A DNA stretch of 64,000 bases from Aestuariibius sp. HNIBRBA575 (GTDB lineage Bacteria > Pseudomonadota > Alphaproteobacteria > Rhodobacterales > Rhodobacteraceae). The notes under the pieces were generated by a model. The model had not been told where the DNA came from. It did no database searches and saw nothing but the letters and a program-made list of their open reading frames with translations. The translations under genes and the position numbers were made by a program. Shown here one piece after another: positions 29,721 through 37,375 of this stretch (position 1 is its first letter; the number at the start of each line of letters is the position of its first letter). Location of the stretch: assembly GCF_040932005.1 (NCBI RefSeq), contig NZ_CP162414.1, forward strand, positions 211,001-275,000, given 5' to 3'.

Positions 29721-30371
29721 ATGTCATTGTCCGAGGTGCGCGCGAATATTGATGCGCAATTGCAGGTTTCAGGCCGGACCGGCGATCAGGTGGAACTGAT
29801 TGCGGTATCAAAGGTGCAGCCGCTGGACCGTGTCGAAGCGATTCTATCAAAAGGGCAGCGGGTCTTTGGTGAGAATCGCGTTCAAGAGGCGGCAGGCAAA
29901 TGGCCGGCCTTTCGTGAGCGCTATGAAAATGTGGTTCTGCATCTGATTGGACCGCTGCAAACCAACAAAGCCCGCCAAGCCATGGAACTGGCGCAGGCGA
30001 TCCATTCTGTTGATCGGCCCAAACTGGCGACGACCATCGCGCGGTTGGCGCAGGAAATGGGATCCTGTCCTGACCTCTTTATACAGGTCAACACCGGAGA
30101 AGAGCCGCAAAAGGCCGGTATCCTACCCGCCGACACGGATGCGTTTGTCGCACAATGTCGTGAATTGGACCTGCCGATCTGTGGTTTGATGTGTATCCCC
30201 CCCGTTTATGAGGAATCCGCGCTGCATTTCGCATTGCTGGCGAAAATGGCGGAACGCAACGGTTTGACCGGTTTGTCCATGGGAATGAGCGGAGACTACG
30301 AAAAAGCCATTCGGTTCGGCGCAACCCATGTGCGGGTAGGGTCAGCGATATTCGGCGAACGTCAGGGTTAA
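29721..30371 (+). CDS. yggS: YggS-family pyridoxal phosphate homeostasis protein
   Basis: Fold-type III PLP-binding protein involved in PLP and amino-acid homeostasis, cytoplasmic. 216 residues. The PLP lysine is K31 in LIAVSKVQP, followed by FGENRVQEAAGKW, LHLIGPLQTNKARQA, IHSVDRPKLA, FIQVNTGEEPQKAG, GLMCIPP and the C-terminal LSMGMSGDYEKAIRFGATHVRVGSAIFG phosphate-binding motif. SD AGGAGG lies before the ATG. Stands alone; its terminator region contains a hairpin shared with the convergent gene. Confidence 0.95.
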   Translation: MSLSEVRANIDAQLQVSGRTGDQVELIAVSKVQPLDRVEAILSKGQRVFGENRVQEAAGKWPAFRERYENVVLHLIGPLQTNKARQAMELAQAIHSVDRPKLATTIARLAQEMGSCPDLFIQVNTGEEPQKAGILPADTDAFVAQCRELDLPICGLMCIPPVYEESALHFALLAKMAERNGLTGLSMGMSGDYEKAIRFGATHVRVGSAIFGERQG

Positions 30372-30391
30372 GTCGCAACAATTGGCCGACC

Positions 30392-30409
30392 GCCCCTTAT
30401 CCAAGGGGC
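30392..30409. terminator. Hairpin between convergent genes
   Basis: GCCCCTT at 30392-30398 and AAGGGGC at 30403-30409 form a perfect 7-bp stem with a 4-nt loop, between the yggS stop and the stop of the convergent four-gene operon. No T tract on either side, so termination is uncertain. Confidence 0.4.
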
Positions 30410-30681
30410 ACGCAACCGGGCAATCCGGCGGGTAACACGATCAAGGCGCCCGCCGAGTAAAGGTTTTTACCGAGGTTTGGTTCATCAGAGGCCAAGGTGA
30501 TCCAAAACCCACCCATATCTACAATGGCTGTTTGGGCTGGCAAGCGTGAGATAAAGTCGTGGTCGGGAAATAAAACCATCGCACCCGGTGCCGCATCTGA
30601 AAAATACATCACCCCAAGTTGCAGGGTAATCCACCCGACTAAGACAAAGGTGACGGATGTAACCCATGTCTTAATAGTCAT
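30397..30681 (-). CDS. Small membrane-anchored protein, last gene of a four-gene envelope operon
   Basis: 94 residues. One N-terminal hydrophobic helix (about residues 8-27, WVTSVTFVLVGWITLQLGVMYF) is followed by a ~65-residue probably periplasmic domain (AAPGAMVLFPDHDFISRLPAQTAIVDMGGFWITLASDEPNLG) and a Gly/Pro-rich tail. I do not recognise a family. Its start overlaps the preceding gene by 11 bp, so it is translated with the operon. The shape, an anchor plus a small exported domain, suggests an accessory subunit of the Tat-exported oxidase encoded first in the operon (inference). Confidence 0.65.
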   Translation of the reverse strand: MTIKTWVTSVTFVLVGWITLQLGVMYFSDAAPGAMVLFPDHDFISRLPAQTAIVDMGGFWITLASDEPNLGKNLYSAGALIVLPAGLPGCVPLG

Positions 30682-31714
30682 GGATATGTTCCAAGGTCAG
30701 CCCCTGTTCCTCACTCTGGCGCAACGCTTGGGCCAATTCGGACACGGGTAGCAGGATCAGATGGCGGGTGTCATTATATCCCTGACGTTCAAAACTATAG
30801 AGCGCCTGTTCCAGATGTGGCACCTGAGAGGTCACCGTAAAGAGAATGTCATCATTCCCGGCAATCTCAACAAAGTTGCCGCCCGCCTTGGCCCATTGCA
30901 TCAACAGATGCGTCAGGGCGCGATAGCGGGGCGTTTCGATTTCGATCCCGTCTGCATGCGTTGCGATGACAGTCACACCGTCATATGTCGCCAATTCCGC
31001 GGCGGTCAGGTCGGTGACAATTATCCGCAACTGCAGGGCATCGGGTTCCATATTCGCGACGGCGGCGGCGATGACGCCCGCATAGCCAGACTTTGCTTTG
31101 TATTCCAGACCAATGGCCAGACGTCTTTCGACATCGCGAAATGATCCAGATGCGTGATCAGAAATGTCGGCCGCATCCTGTGCAAAATCCCATTGATACC
31201 ACGGCACCTGCCGCAAGAACTGCGCATATTGCGCGGCTTTCTGTGCGGTCAGGTCATCCAATGGCGCACGCGTGTCGCCGCGGATCAAGACGGCGATACG
31301 ACCGATCGTCTCTTCGTATAGGGCCTTTGCCAACAGCTCTGCGGTAAAACTGACCCCGATTGTGTAAACGGTTGATTTGAATTCTGCGGGAAATCCACCA
31401 TGGGGCCCAGATGCCTGTGACAGGCTGCAAAGTGAGGCCCAGAATCCCCCAATCGAAGACAGATATGCATATTCATGTGGATCACCTGTGCTGATCACTT
31501 TGGCATAATCATCGTAGGCGTGAACGATGTGCCATTCGGGGTATGTTAACAATGTGCGACCTTCTGGACGGTGCTGGTCCGATGACACCAACGCCACATA
31601 ATCATCGGCGCCATCACCCGGACGACAGGCCAGTTCGACATATCCCACCGGCGCGGCCAGCCCTAATGATAGCAGCAAAAGCAACCCAAGGGTTCGTTTT
31701 AACAGGCGCATCAT
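30671..31714 (-). CDS. Uncharacterised membrane-anchored protein, third gene of the envelope operon
   Basis: 347 residues. A hydrophobic N-terminal segment (RLLKRTLGLLLLLSLGLAAPVGYVELA, ~3-28) is either an uncleaved anchor or a signal peptide. The rest has conserved-looking blocks: LLTYPEWHIVHAYDDYAKVI, YLSSIGGFWASLCSLSQASGPHGGFPAE, YTIGVSFTAELLAKALYEETIGR and WYQWDFAQDAAD. Several His and aromatic residues recur. I recall similar uncharacterised proteins in other marine bacteria next to FAD oxidases but cannot name a domain. It shares an ATGA overlap with the membrane protein gene upstream and 11 bp with the gene downstream. Confidence 0.65.
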   Translation of the reverse strand: MMRLLKRTLGLLLLLSLGLAAPVGYVELACRPGDGADDYVALVSSDQHRPEGRTLLTYPEWHIVHAYDDYAKVISTGDPHEYAYLSSIGGFWASLCSLSQASGPHGGFPAEFKSTVYTIGVSFTAELLAKALYEETIGRIAVLIRGDTRAPLDDLTAQKAAQYAQFLRQVPWYQWDFAQDAADISDHASGSFRDVERRLAIGLEYKAKSGYAGVIAAAVANMEPDALQLRIIVTDLTAAELATYDGVTVIATHADGIEIETPRYRALTHLLMQWAKAGGNFVEIAGNDDILFTVTSQVPHLEQALYSFERQGYNDTRHLILLPVSELAQALRQSEEQGLTLEHIHDY

Positions 31715-32118
31715 AGGTGGCGACCAAAGCGAAGCCCAGCAACCAATGCAACACCCCCAAGTAAGATATGTGGCAAGTTCGCCAGAACCCTGAACAGCGT
31801 AAAGGACAAACCGTCCGACGGATTGGTGAAGATGCCGAAATCCAGATACCCCCAGCCGGTGAAAAACCCAAACACCCCATCACCAAGGTAGAGCGCACCA
31901 AAGATAACCAAGAAGATTTTGCTGGATCGGGCCCCTAAAAACGCGGCGGCCAGTGCCCAAATAGCAGATACCAAATGCAGCAGATCATCAAACAGATCGA
32001 GCGCAAAAATCCCGAATGCCAATCCCGCATCATCGGTGATCCCCGGTACATAATTTAGTCCCGCAGCCCCGAGTAGAACGACGAAATACCCAAGCGCAAA
32101 TTTTTGGATCAAAGTCAT
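31711..32118 (-). CDS. Four-helix membrane protein (DUF4383-like), second gene of the envelope operon
   Basis: 135 residues with four hydrophobic helices (about 8-24, 36-58, 62-85 and 110-130). Sequence elements such as LFDDLLHLVSAIWAL, LGDGVFGFFTGWG and NLPHILLGGVALVAG resemble the DUF4383 type, in which helix-associated Asp/His residues are conserved. The match is from memory and tentative. The ATG at 32118 overlaps the oxidase stop (ATGA). A start at 32142 is less likely because it has no SD. It may carry electrons or anchor the exported oxidase (inference). Confidence 0.65.
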   Translation of the reverse strand: MTLIQKFALGYFVVLLGAAGLNYVPGITDDAGLAFGIFALDLFDDLLHLVSAIWALAAAFLGARSSKIFLVIFGALYLGDGVFGFFTGWGYLDFGIFTNPSDGLSFTLFRVLANLPHILLGGVALVAGLRFGRHL

Positions 32119-33611
32119 AAGGCCCCCAAGTAGCTGTCCCATAGATTATTCCGCAGTATTAGATCAGGGTCCAATACCCGTTTTGCAGCCGCAAATTCAC
32201 CGGCCCTTGGATAGGCTTTCACCAATTGATCTGGCCGCGCATGGGGACGGTATGGCAGGTAATACGTCCCATCGATTGACAGTACAGCGTCGATCAAGGC
32301 TTGGGTCATGCGCTGCATGTCTGCCTCGGCGCGGGCGGTTAGTTCCTGACTAAATGACATTACCGCTGCGATGCGCGGGGTGGGGGCGTAGCCCAGCCAA
32401 CTGTGCGGGTCACGATCCACAAAACGCAATGTCACGTTCAGGAACTCTTGGTAAGAACTGGGGATAATCGCCCGGCATAGCGCGACAAAATCCGCAAATC
32501 GTTCGGGTGGAACAAAATACTCGTGCAGAATATCCGTGCGGTTTGGATTGCGATCATCAAGCGTGACAACCGGTTCGTTGATCAAACTGTTGCGCGTGGC
32601 AGGCCCGTTCGCCAACCGCGTTGCAAGGTCGGCCTCAAACCACCAGCGCAATCGTTTCATTCTCTCATTGCCCAGCTGGGCGCGATAAACACGGCTTGCG
32701 ATTTTGGCAATGGCGCCAGACCCGGCTGCGGCGGGCAGGGCGTTTTGATCCTCACTGGGACGATAGGTAATGAGCAGGGCGTCAGACATGAAATTCGCGC
32801 GTTGCACATTCAGCCGCCCATAAGCCATCGTCACAGTATTATCGGCAAGAGCGGCAATAAACCGGTCGCCAAACGCTTCGGCGGGCATTTCTTCGAATGA
32901 TGGTTCCAGACGTTGGTTCACGGCAAGATCCACATCCATCTGTGTGATGATCCCCGTCAGGCCATAGCCGCCCATGGTCATGTCAAACAGATCGGCATTT
33001 TCACGGCGCGAACATGTCGCCGCGCTGCCATCAGGCAGGATCATTTCAAAGGATCGCACGGTGCTGCCCATTGGGCCTTCTTTTACGGGCCAACCATGTG
33101 CGTTGACGCAAAACGTGGCCGCGACACCAAAATCGTTGTTTGACTGCATGACCCGCGGCCCAAGCCCAATTGGGTCCGTTGCAGCGATCACATCACTCCA
33201 GCGTGCACCCGCATGCACCCGCATCATTCGATTGTCTGTGTCCGTTTCAACCAGCCCATTGTCAAATGTAATGGCATGGCCATTTCGGGGGATGGCTTGG
33301 CCCCCCATAGAATGACGCGCGGCCCCCGCATTCACCGGGCGATTATTGGCGCGGGCATCGTTTAATTCGGCGCGGATGGATGCGACCAGCTGTTCGCCGG
33401 GATCATCCTTTATGATGATGTGCCGAAATATCGGTGTTTCGCTCAGTTCACTGGCATCGTTCAACGTGCCAGCGGCGCCATTCGGGGCAATGGACTGTGT
33501 CCCATCAAGTGTTGGGTTGGATGCGGAAAATGACTTGGTCAGCAATCCACCCACAACCGCGCCGCCCCCCAAAAGTGCGGCCCTACGGGTCAGTTTTTTT
33601 CGTCCTGCCAA
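32115..33611 (-). CDS. Tat-exported FAD-linked oxidase (PCMH/VAO type), first gene of the envelope operon
   Basis: 498 residues starting at TTG, with SD GAGG 8 bases before it. The N-terminus GRKKLTRRAALLGGGAVVGGLLT has a twin Arg and hydrophobic core, so Tat export of the folded flavoprotein is likely. The FAD-binding PCMH domain follows: RPVNAGAARHSMGGQAIP (FAD-loop), MMRVHAGARWSDVI, NNDFGVAATFCVNAHGWPVKEGPMGSTVRSFEMILPDG and GGYGLTGIIT. The C-terminal half resembles the alditol/arabinono-lactone oxidase and DprE1 group, with a final RVLDPDLILRNNLW. Substrate unknown. The invariant His for covalent FAD could be in AARHSMGG; this is unproven. Confidence 0.85.
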   Translation of the reverse strand: MAGRKKLTRRAALLGGGAVVGGLLTKSFSASNPTLDGTQSIAPNGAAGTLNDASELSETPIFRHIIIKDDPGEQLVASIRAELNDARANNRPVNAGAARHSMGGQAIPRNGHAITFDNGLVETDTDNRMMRVHAGARWSDVIAATDPIGLGPRVMQSNNDFGVAATFCVNAHGWPVKEGPMGSTVRSFEMILPDGSAATCSRRENADLFDMTMGGYGLTGIITQMDVDLAVNQRLEPSFEEMPAEAFGDRFIAALADNTVTMAYGRLNVQRANFMSDALLITYRPSEDQNALPAAAGSGAIAKIASRVYRAQLGNERMKRLRWWFEADLATRLANGPATRNSLINEPVVTLDDRNPNRTDILHEYFVPPERFADFVALCRAIIPSSYQEFLNVTLRFVDRDPHSWLGYAPTPRIAAVMSFSQELTARAEADMQRMTQALIDAVLSIDGTYYLPYRPHARPDQLVKAYPRAGEFAAAKRVLDPDLILRNNLWDSYLGAL

Positions 33612-33629
33612 TGTGACAACCTCACTTCA

Positions 33630-33642
33630 TGAACAATGTTCA
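33630..33642. promoter_or_regulatory. Perfect palindrome upstream of the envelope operon
   Basis: TGAACA-A-TGTTCA, 13 bp, begins 19 bp upstream of the oxidase start codon. The form is typical of operators for dimeric repressors such as TetR-type proteins. No regulator gene is adjacent. Confidence 0.45.
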
Positions 33643-33716
33643 CAATATAGAAGCTGACGGGAAAGACAACAGTCAGGATTTCCAGACCCTTGCGGCGCTG
33701 TCTAATTGCGGGCCGT

Positions 33717-34211
33717 TTAGCGCACCAACAATGCGGTTCCGGGTTTGATCTGTGTGGCAACGGCAAACAGGTGGTCACGTCGCAGAGCGACACAGCCAGC
33801 GGTGGGAAAACCGGGTCGGCGCCATTGGTGCATAAAAATGGCAGACCCGGCATTGGGTGTTGCGTCGGGATAATTCCAGTCAGTCACAAACATCAAATCA
33901 TAGAGCGGTTCCGCCATGCGCAGGTTTTCGGCGCTGCCCGCATAGGGTGCGCGGACCATGTGATTGTAATCCGGTAATTTAGGATCATCGGACCACAGAT
34001 CGCCCGGTAGGATCGGGGTAGCCCAATCATTGGGGGGTATAATGCGATCGGGGCGATACATCATGCCCACAATATAATGGGTGCCACGTGGCGTCGCCAT
34101 GTCGCCTTCGGTCTTGGTGTCCGTGATGCCGCCGCGCCCAATGGTGCAGGGGTAATGCTGGCCCATAAATCGCAGACCGCGCGGCGTGACGACCATATCG
34201 TAAGGGCTCAT
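33717..34211 (-). CDS. L,D-transpeptidase (YkuD) family protein
   Basis: 164 residues, the catalytic domain only, with no clear signal peptide. The family motif HxxxxxxxxxxxGC is AIFMHQWRRPGFPTAGCVALRR, with the nucleophile Cys in AGC. The N-terminal half (VVTPRGLRFMGQHYPCTIGRGG, KTEGDMATPRGTHYIVGMMYRP) is the usual YkuD strand pattern. In the family the enzyme forms 3-3 cross-links or attaches lipoproteins to peptidoglycan, but cytoplasmic or untyped members exist. It overlaps ribA by 4 bp (ATGA), so the two are coupled although functionally unrelated. Confidence 0.85.
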   Translation of the reverse strand: MSPYDMVVTPRGLRFMGQHYPCTIGRGGITDTKTEGDMATPRGTHYIVGMMYRPDRIIPPNDWATPILPGDLWSDDPKLPDYNHMVRAPYAGSAENLRMAEPLYDLMFVTDWNYPDATPNAGSAIFMHQWRRPGFPTAGCVALRRDHLFAVATQIKPGTALLVR

Positions 34212-35290
34212 AGCAAATGTCCGGATTTTGCGGCTTTGGTGGCCAGATAGTTTTGGTTGAACGGGTTTTTGCCCACTTTCAACGCCACACGTTCAGCGAC
34301 GTCGATGCCATTTTCCTGCATCCGCGCGACTTTGTTTGGGTTGTTGGTCAACAGCCGCACGGACGAAAACCCCAGCTTGCGTAGGATATGCGCGCCAATC
34401 CGGAAATCGCGTTCGTCGTCTTCGAATCCCAGCCGGTGGTTGGCCTCAACCGTATCGAACCCCTGATCCTGCAACGAATAGGCCCGCATTTTATTGGCCA
34501 GCCCAATGCCACGCCCCTCTTGGTTCAGGTAAAGCAACACGCCTTCGCCTTCGGCCCCCATTTGCCCCAACGCCCCGCGCAGTTGCGGCCCACAATCACA
34601 TTTCAGGCTGCCCAGAACATCGCCAGTAAAACAGGCCGAATGCAGCCGCGACAGCACAGGTTTTCTGCGATCCGGACGGCCGATTTCGACGGCGTAATGT
34701 TCCTCGGCACCGTCTTCGGGCCGGAAAATATGCAATCGACCAGCTTGGGATACATCCAAGGGCAGCCGCGCATTCACAACCAGATTATGCGGGCTGGTGG
34801 CCGTATCATTGGCCGCATCCGCAGGCAGGCGGGTCAAATTATGTTGCAGCGCAAACGCTGTCGGGTTGTCGAGCAACCCAACAACAACAGCTGGCAATAA
34901 ATGCGCGGATTTGCACAGAGTAATCGCCGCGCGGTGCAGATCAGCGGGACCCTGTCGCAGACATTGAAACGGGCCTTTCATGGGGACGCGCAGATCATCG
35001 GCCGGATCGGCAATGCCTTGAACCCACGCCACATCCGCATCAGCGGGCAGGGCAATGCGCGAAATATCACCGTCATAGGCGCGCGCCTTTAGGGTTTCGG
35101 CACGGCGTGATGTGATTGTCAGGGCCACATCCCCCAATTCCATCATTTGTTTCAGACGTGCGGCATTGACCGTTTCGGCGGCCATCGCCACCGCGCCACA
35201 CCCGTTTTGTTCAACCACAACAGGCACGCCCATGCGCAAATCCGCCCGTGCGCGGGCCAAACGTTCGGTGATATCTGGTGAAAAACTCAT
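34208..35290 (-). CDS. ribA: GTP cyclohydrolase II with degenerate RibB-like N-terminal domain
   Basis: First step of riboflavin synthesis from GTP. 360 residues. The C-terminal ~200 residues are a complete RibA: GRLHIF...HYAVEIGR, SRLHSACFTGDVLGSLKCDCGPQL (zinc cysteines), LLYLNQEGRGIGLANKMRAY and the C-terminal TNNPNKVARMQENGIDVAERV. The N-terminal ~150 residues align in layout with 3,4-dihydroxy-2-butanone-4-phosphate synthase (VPVVVEQNGCGAVAMAAETVNAARLKQMMELG), but the catalytic DDExRENEGD block is replaced by VEQNGCGAVA, so this half should be inactive. It is thus a RibBA with a dead RibB half. A separate ribB is expected elsewhere. Confidence 0.9.
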   Translation of the reverse strand: MSFSPDITERLARARADLRMGVPVVVEQNGCGAVAMAAETVNAARLKQMMELGDVALTITSRRAETLKARAYDGDISRIALPADADVAWVQGIADPADDLRVPMKGPFQCLRQGPADLHRAAITLCKSAHLLPAVVVGLLDNPTAFALQHNLTRLPADAANDTATSPHNLVVNARLPLDVSQAGRLHIFRPEDGAEEHYAVEIGRPDRRKPVLSRLHSACFTGDVLGSLKCDCGPQLRGALGQMGAEGEGVLLYLNQEGRGIGLANKMRAYSLQDQGFDTVEANHRLGFEDDERDFRIGAHILRKLGFSSVRLLTNNPNKVARMQENGIDVAERVALKVGKNPFNQNYLATKAAKSGHLL

Positions 35291-35447
35291 GTTGCTCCGC
35301 CTGATTTGAACCTTTCAGATACTCTTTTCTGTCTAAAAGTGAAACAAAACCCACGCAGACCACACGAGGCCGTGAGCAAATTGCAGCAATCCTTGCCGCA
35401 GCCGTGATCGCGTCACATGTCTAGTGCAAGCGAATTGGAGGATGCCC

Positions 35448-36134
35448 ATGGCACAGCTCAGAAAAATACTTTTGGTTGATGATGACGATGACCTGCGCGA
35501 AGCGCTCAGTGAACAGCTGATTATGACCGAAGACTTTGATGTCTTTGAGGCCGCAAATGGCTCCGAAGCCATGACCAAAGCCAAAGAGGGCCTGTATGAT
35601 CTGGTGATCCTCGATGTGGGCCTGCCCGATACGGATGGCCGCGAATTGTGCCGGTTGATGCGCAAACAGGGCGTGAAATGCCCGATTGTGATGCTGACGG
35701 GTCATGACAGTGACAGCGACACCATTCTGGGTCTGGATGCCGGCGCCAATGATTACGTGCCAAAACCGTTCAAATTCCCGGTGCTGCTGGCCCGGATCCG
35801 CGCCCAGCTGCGCACCCATGAACAAAGCGAAGACGCTGTGTTTCAGTTGGGGCCCTATACGTTCCAGCCTGCGCAGAAATTGCTGGTCACCGAAGACGAC
35901 AAAAAGGTGCGCCTGACCGAAAAAGAAACCAATATTCTGAAGTTCCTGTATCGCGCGACGGAACGGGTTGTTGCCCGTGATGTGCTGCTACACGAAGTCT
36001 GGGGTTACAATGCGGGGGTGACAACCCACACATTGGAAACCCATATCTATCGTCTGCGTCAGAAAATCGAACCTGATCCATCCAATGCACGCCTGTTGGT
36101 CACCGAAAGCGGTGGCTATCGGTTGGTCGCCTGA
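35448..36134 (+). CDS. cenR: OmpR-family response regulator, CenR-like
   Basis: 228 residues. The receiver domain has DDDDD at 11-15, the phosphoacceptor D56 in VILDVGLPD, T84-like LTGHDSDSDT and K106-like KPFKFPVL. The C-terminal winged helix is intact (VRLTEKETNILKFLYRA, THTLETHIYRLRQKIEP, LVTESGGYRL). The sequence around DILDVGLP and LRTHEQSEDAVF resembles the essential CenR envelope regulator of Caulobacter and Rhodobacter, which I assign from memory. The start at 35448 follows GGAGGA. No histidine kinase is adjacent; CenK would be elsewhere. Confidence 0.87.
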   Translation: MAQLRKILLVDDDDDLREALSEQLIMTEDFDVFEAANGSEAMTKAKEGLYDLVILDVGLPDTDGRELCRLMRKQGVKCPIVMLTGHDSDSDTILGLDAGANDYVPKPFKFPVLLARIRAQLRTHEQSEDAVFQLGPYTFQPAQKLLVTEDDKKVRLTEKETNILKFLYRATERVVARDVLLHEVWGYNAGVTTHTLETHIYRLRQKIEPDPSNARLLVTESGGYRLVA

Positions 36135-36154
36135 TCTGAGCGACCGCATTTGAA

Positions 36155-36175
36155 CATGGGGCGTTGCGCCCCATG
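36155..36175 (+). terminator. Hairpin after the response-regulator gene
   Basis: CATGGGGCG (36155-36163) and CGCCCCATG (36167-36175) form a perfect 9-bp stem with a 3-nt loop. There is no T tract, so it is more likely a 3' stabilising element upstream of the stronger terminator. Confidence 0.4.
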
Positions 36176-36245
36176 ATTCCCCCAAGCCCCAGATGTCGGG
36201 GGTCCATGTTGATGGGCATAGGACATCACCTCCCTGTTGGACTTG

Positions 36246-36271
36246 CCCCGGCTTCGCGCCGGGGTTTTTTT
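36246..36271 (+). terminator. Intrinsic terminator of the response-regulator gene
   Basis: CCCCGGC (36246-36252) and GCCGGGG (36258-36264) with loop TTCGC, followed by seven T at 36265-36271. Confidence 0.9.
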
Positions 36272-36357
36272 ATGTGACCTGACGGAACGGGCATCCCTGT
36301 CTTTACGTTTGTTGCGGTGATCCTCATCTATCGACGGAACAATCAGAAAGATGATGT

Positions 36358-37338
36358 ATGAAACGTGTTGTGTATTCCGAATTCGGGCATCCTGCCGACG
36401 TGGTTTCGGTCCTGGATGTAACGCGCGGCCCGCTCGACCCTGGACAGGTTCGGATTGACGTAATGCGCAGCCCGATCAACCCGTCTGATTTGCTTCAAAT
36501 CGCGGGGCAATATGGGGTGAAACCGCCCCTGCCTGCGACCCCGGGCAACGAAGGTATCGGTCGGATCGTCGACATGGCAGAGGATGTTCAAGGCCTGAAA
36601 ATCGACCAAATTGTGATGATCCCGGCCGGAATTGGCGTCTGGCAGCAACAGATCGATGCACCTGCGCTGGGCTTGATCCCGCTGCCTGAGGCGGATCTGG
36701 ATCAATTGTCGATGATCACCATCAACCCGCCCACAGCTTATTTGTTGCTGGATGATTTCGTTGATCTGCAGGCCGGGGATTGGATCATTCAATCGGCCGC
36801 CAATTCCGCAGTTGGCGGCTATGTGGTGCAATTGGCCAAAGAGCGCGGGATCAGAACCATCAATATCGTGCGCCGAGAGGATGCAATCGCCCCATTGCAG
36901 CAATTGGGCGCTGACGTGGTGGTGCTGGATGGCCCCAACATGGAAGCTGACATTCGTGCGGCCGTGGGCGACGGCAAAATCCGGCTGGGGATTGATGCGG
37001 TCAGTGGGGCGCTCTTTGCGCGGATGGCAGATCTGCTGAGCAATGGCGGCACCATGGTGTCCTATGGCGCATTGTCGGGTGAGGCGGCGCAAGTGTCCCC
37101 GCAGGCGACGATTTTCCGCGACATTCAGGTGCGTGGTTTCTGGCTGGCGCGTTGGTTCGGCGTGGCGGATCAGGCCCGCAAAATTGACGTGTTCAGCAAC
37201 TTGATCACCCGTATCGCAACCGGTGCCATCACCGCCCCGGTCGAAGCGGTCTATGGGTTGGACGATATCCATACGGCCATGGAACATGCTGCAAAACCAA
37301 ACCGTTCGGGAAAAATCCTAATCGCCCCGAACGGATAA
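36358..37338 (+). CDS. MDR-family NADPH-dependent reductase (quinone/enoyl reductase-like)
   Basis: 326 residues, zinc-free medium-chain reductase. The N-terminal GroES-like domain has SPINPSDLLQIAGQYG and PATPGNEGIGRI. The Rossmann domain shows NPPTAYLLL, QSAANSAVGGYVVQLAKERG, and KILIAPNG at the end. This pattern is that of the MECR/2-enoyl-thioester reductase branch rather than plain quinone reductase. The substrate is not determined. It stands alone between the terminator of the response-regulator gene and the convergent secreted-protein gene. A hairpin follows. Confidence 0.87.
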   Translation: MKRVVYSEFGHPADVVSVLDVTRGPLDPGQVRIDVMRSPINPSDLLQIAGQYGVKPPLPATPGNEGIGRIVDMAEDVQGLKIDQIVMIPAGIGVWQQQIDAPALGLIPLPEADLDQLSMITINPPTAYLLLDDFVDLQAGDWIIQSAANSAVGGYVVQLAKERGIRTINIVRREDAIAPLQQLGADVVVLDGPNMEADIRAAVGDGKIRLGIDAVSGALFARMADLLSNGGTMVSYGALSGEAAQVSPQATIFRDIQVRGFWLARWFGVADQARKIDVFSNLITRIATGAITAPVEAVYGLDDIHTAMEHAAKPNRSGKILIAPNG

Positions 37339-37345
37339 ATGATCC

Positions 37346-37375
37346 GGCTTGGCGTGGGTTATTCCGTGCCAAGCC
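37346..37375. terminator. Hairpin shared by convergent genes
   Basis: GGCTTGGC (37346-37353) and GCCAAGCC (37368-37375) form a perfect 8-bp stem with a 14-nt loop that contains the stop codon of the minus-strand gene. No T tract in either direction. Confidence 0.4.

Noticed and set aside
35404..35416. GTGA-N5-TCAC palindrome between ribA and cenR, considered as a CRP/FNR site
   Set aside because: The spacer is 5 rather than the 6 (or 4) expected for CRP or FNR, and the arms are short.
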